Below, one piece after another: positions 5,450 through 6,901 of a stretch of 6,901 bases of DNA. Both the position numbers and the translations under genes were made by a program. The stretch is from an uncultured Coriobacteriales bacterium (lineage in GTDB: Bacteria > Actinomycetota > Coriobacteriia > Coriobacteriales > Atopobiaceae): positions 1 to 6,901 of the forward strand of contig CAMNAH010000061.1 in the NCBI GenBank assembly GCA_946530775.1, read 5' to 3'. Every line of letters begins with the position of its first letter. The stretch's first letter is position 1. Below the pieces are notes generated by a model that saw nothing but the letters and a program-made list of their open reading frames with translations, was not told where the DNA came from and did no database searches.

Positions 5450-6448
5450 ATGAAGCGCATCCTCATCATCGCCACCGGCGGCACCATCGCATCCACGGCA
5501 GACGGGCGCGGGCTCTCCCCCACCCTCACGGGCCGCGAGCTCGCAGAGCAGGTGCCGCTCATCGACGGCCTCTGCGACCTCAGCTTCGTCCAGCCCATGA
5601 ACATCGACTCCACCAACATGATGCCCGCGGACTGGCTCGAGATGGCGCGTATCATCCGCGAGAACTACGATGCCTACGACGGCTTCGTGATCCTGCACGG
5701 CACCGACACCATGGCCTACACGGCGGCCGCCCTCTCCTACCTGGTGCAGGGCAGTGCGAAGCCCATCGTGCTCACGGGTTCGCAGCAGCCCATGGCGAAC
5801 CCCTTCACCGACGCCAAGCTCAACCTCTATCAGAGCCTCGTGTATGCGCTCGACGATACGAGCTGCGATGTCTCGGTGGTGTTCGGCGGCAAGGCCATCG
5901 CCGGCACGCGCGCCCACAAGCAGCGCACCATGAGCGCGAACGCCTTCACGAGCGTGAACTTCCCCGCACTTGCGGTGCTGCGCGGCGAGCATATCGTGCG
6001 CGCGATGGGCGTGCCGGACGAACCGCCCGCGCGTCCCGCCTTCTACAGCACCCTCGACGAGCGCGTCTGCGTGCTCAAGCTCACGCCCGGCCTCTCGCCC
6101 GCGATCTTCGAGACCCTGAAGCCCGCCTACGACGCCGTGATCCTCGAGACCTTCGGCATCGGCGGCATCCCCGAGCGCGAAAGCGCCTCCTACGAGGCGG
6201 CCATCTTCGACTGGATCGAGTCCGGCCGTACCGTGGTCATCACCACGCAGGTGCCCGAGGAGGGCCTCGACCTGGGCATCTACGAGGTCGGCCGCGCCTA
6301 TGCCGACCACCCGGGAATACTTCGCGGCGGCGATATGACCACCGAGGCGCTCGTGGCAAAGACCATGTGGGCGCTCGGCCAGACGCGCAATGCCGCCGAG
6401 CTCGCACGCCTCTTCTACGGCCCCGTCAACCACGACCGCGTGGACTAG
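5450..6448 (+). CDS. ansA: L-asparaginase (type I-like, cytoplasmic)
   Basis: The 332-aa product hydrolyses L-asparagine to L-aspartate and ammonia. It has no signal peptide, as expected for cytoplasmic type I enzymes, and normal length. The N-terminal nucleophile motif is ATGGTIAS (Thr12). The second catalytic motif is VILHGTDTMAYTA (Thr85, Asp86). NIDSTNM (Asp53, Ser54) fits the substrate-binding loop, VLTGSQQPM follows as in AnsA, and RAHKQRT supplies a lysine (Lys157) that probably matches the active-site lysine. The C-terminal domain shows VLKLTPGLSP, ILETFGIGGIP and VVITTQVPEEG, usual for the family. AGGGG lies about seven nucleotides before the ATG, and the 9-nt gap to the lysozyme stop implies one transcript. 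A role in nitrogen and aspartate supply is known for the family; a link to cell-wall aspartate would be speculation. Related amidases such as Glu-tRNA amidotransferase GatD share this fold but carry extra domains not seen here. Confidence 0.92.
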   Translation: MKRILIIATGGTIASTADGRGLSPTLTGRELAEQVPLIDGLCDLSFVQPMNIDSTNMMPADWLEMARIIRENYDAYDGFVILHGTDTMAYTAAALSYLVQGSAKPIVLTGSQQPMANPFTDAKLNLYQSLVYALDDTSCDVSVVFGGKAIAGTRAHKQRTMSANAFTSVNFPALAVLRGEHIVRAMGVPDEPPARPAFYSTLDERVCVLKLTPGLSPAIFETLKPAYDAVILETFGIGGIPERESASYEAAIFDWIESGRTVVITTQVPEEGLDLGIYEVGRAYADHPGILRGGDMTTEALVAKTMWALGQTRNAAELARLFYGPVNHDRVD

Positions 6449-6514
6449 GATGCGCCCGCCAGCCGCAGCGGGGGATGCCCGAACTGCAGCTGGAGGACGA
6501 AATCTCAACTTTTT

Positions 6515-6536
6515 CAAAAACGACTGATAGTTTTTG
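6515..6536. repeat. A/T-rich inverted repeat (hairpin 1 after the asparaginase gene)
   Basis: CAAAAAC and GTTTTTG form a perfect 7-bp stem around the loop GACTGATA. It is preceded by CTTTTT, which gives an alternative pairing with the A-run. It sits 66 nt after the asparaginase stop. The tract TTTTT inside the right arm could help termination, but the stem is weak for an intrinsic terminator. Confidence 0.5.
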
Positions 6537-6541
6537 TCCGC

Positions 6542-6569
6542 CCTTGGGTACAAGCTTGAGTACGCAAGG
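6542..6569. repeat. Inverted repeat (hairpin 2 after the asparaginase gene)
   Basis: CCTTGGGTAC and GTACGCAAGG are 10-nt arms that pair with a single mismatch (G-G) around the loop AAGCTTGA. It follows the first hairpin by five nucleotides. No T-run follows on the plus strand. The two together look like a composite structured or dispersed repeat unit rather than a standard terminator. Confidence 0.55.
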
Positions 6570-6708
6570 CCATGACGCCTTTGCATGAGACGCGGGAAGG
6601 GAACCATCTTCTAACCCCAAGCTCCTACGACAACCGATTTTGGAGGAAACGACCGAGACGTGGTTCAGCCATGCCTCGATTCGCCCCATCCTGTCGAAAG
6701 GAGACGCA

Positions 6709-6901
6709 ATGTCCCAGTCCCGCACGCCCATCCTCGATGCCCGCATCGCCTCCAGCATGACCGCCGAGGAGGCATATCGCGCAGCGGATGCCCTCATCAG
6801 GGAGAATCCGCCCCTGCGCACCCCCGAGCTCAGCCGCCGCCTCATCGGCGCCAGCGACGAGTTCGCCGACCCCGGCTACGTGGACGCCATCCTGCGCAAC
6901 A
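6709..6901 (+). CDS. Unknown protein, N-terminal fragment
   Basis: The frame opens with ATG at 6709, supported by AAGGAG five nucleotides upstream, and stays open for 64 codons to the window edge. The visible sequence begins MSQSRTPILDARIASSM and continues with TAEEAYRAADALIREN and LRTPELSRRLIGASDEF. It is charged and probably helical, with no signal peptide or membrane segment. Third codon positions are strongly G/C, as in the neighbouring genes, which supports real coding. I do not recognise a family from this fragment. It lies 260 nt after the asparaginase gene, so it probably has its own promoter. Confidence 0.7.
   Translation, partial: MSQSRTPILDARIASSMTAEEAYRAADALIRENPPLRTPELSRRLIGASDEFADPGYVDAILRN

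Larger units (their letters stand above)
6449..6708. other. Noncoding gap after the asparaginase gene
   Basis: No gene is supported. Soon after the stop codon, CCCGC and GCGGG could make a short 5-bp stem without a T-run. Two better inverted repeats follow at 6515-6536 and 6542-6569. The remaining 140 nt before the next gene show no clear sigma-70 promoter, T-box or riboswitch core that I can recognise. Confidence 0.5.

Noticed and set aside
6449..6480. Intrinsic terminator directly after the asparaginase gene
   Set aside because: The CCCGC/GCGGG stem has only five pairs and is followed by GGATGCC rather than a T-run.
4853..6607. Minus-strand open frame of 584 codons opposite the lysozyme and asparaginase genes
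   Set aside because: It spans two well-supported plus-strand genes and their junction and has the composition of an antisense shadow.
6572..6760. Plus-strand 62-codon frame beginning before the last gene
   Set aside because: It has no ribosome site, overlaps the better-supported start at 6709 in a different frame, and resembles nothing recognisable.

Overview
The window reads as a stretch of a GC-rich, Gram-positive-type chromosome. The strong G/C bias at third codon positions, the Shine-Dalgarno starts, a lipoprotein lysozyme and the character of the unknown protein at 291-1274 suggest a gut actinobacterium of the Coriobacteriia (Collinsella/Olsenella-like). The taxonomic call is an inference from protein character; no marker gene is present.

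Layout, left to right. (1) Positions 1-154, minus strand: the first 51 codons of an ABC-F ATPase of the EttA type, with a candidate promoter just upstream. (2) Positions 155-1604: an accessory-looking, visibly more A/T-rich block. It holds one unknown minus-strand gene (291-1274, 327 aa) whose C-terminal half resembles PD-(D/E)XK (Vsr/DUF559/AbiEi-like) domains. The gene has an unusual upstream region: in-phase 11-bp direct repeats (coding-strand consensus YGYCAG-N5, several units with the TGTCA core of the E. coli Pho box) end exactly 10 bp before a TATAGA -10 element. Two nearly identical 30-bp palindromes flank the gene, at 243-272 and 1552-1581, and each lies about 20 nt after a minus-strand stop codon. 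(3) Positions 1605-4539, minus strand: a two-gene unit of a glycoside hydrolase family 2 enzyme (599 aa, GTG start) followed 25 nt later by a membrane-anchored Ig-like/CE4 polysaccharide deacetylase (369 aa). (4) Positions 4616-6448, plus strand, divergent from the previous unit: a GH25 lysozyme-like lipoprotein and, 9 nt downstream, a type I-like cytoplasmic L-asparaginase. (5) Positions 6449-6708: a noncoding gap with two consecutive hairpin-forming inverted repeats. (6) Positions 6709-6901: the first 64 codons of an unrecognised plus-strand gene running off the window.

The centre of the window is a divergent envelope/glycan set: a surface deacetylase, a surface muramidase and a cytoplasmic GH2 glycosidase, with an asparaginase behind the muramidase. 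The most unusual signals are regulatory: the Pho-box-like array in front of the nuclease-like gene, and the repeated palindrome around it. No CRISPR array, transposase, tRNA or rRNA was seen.
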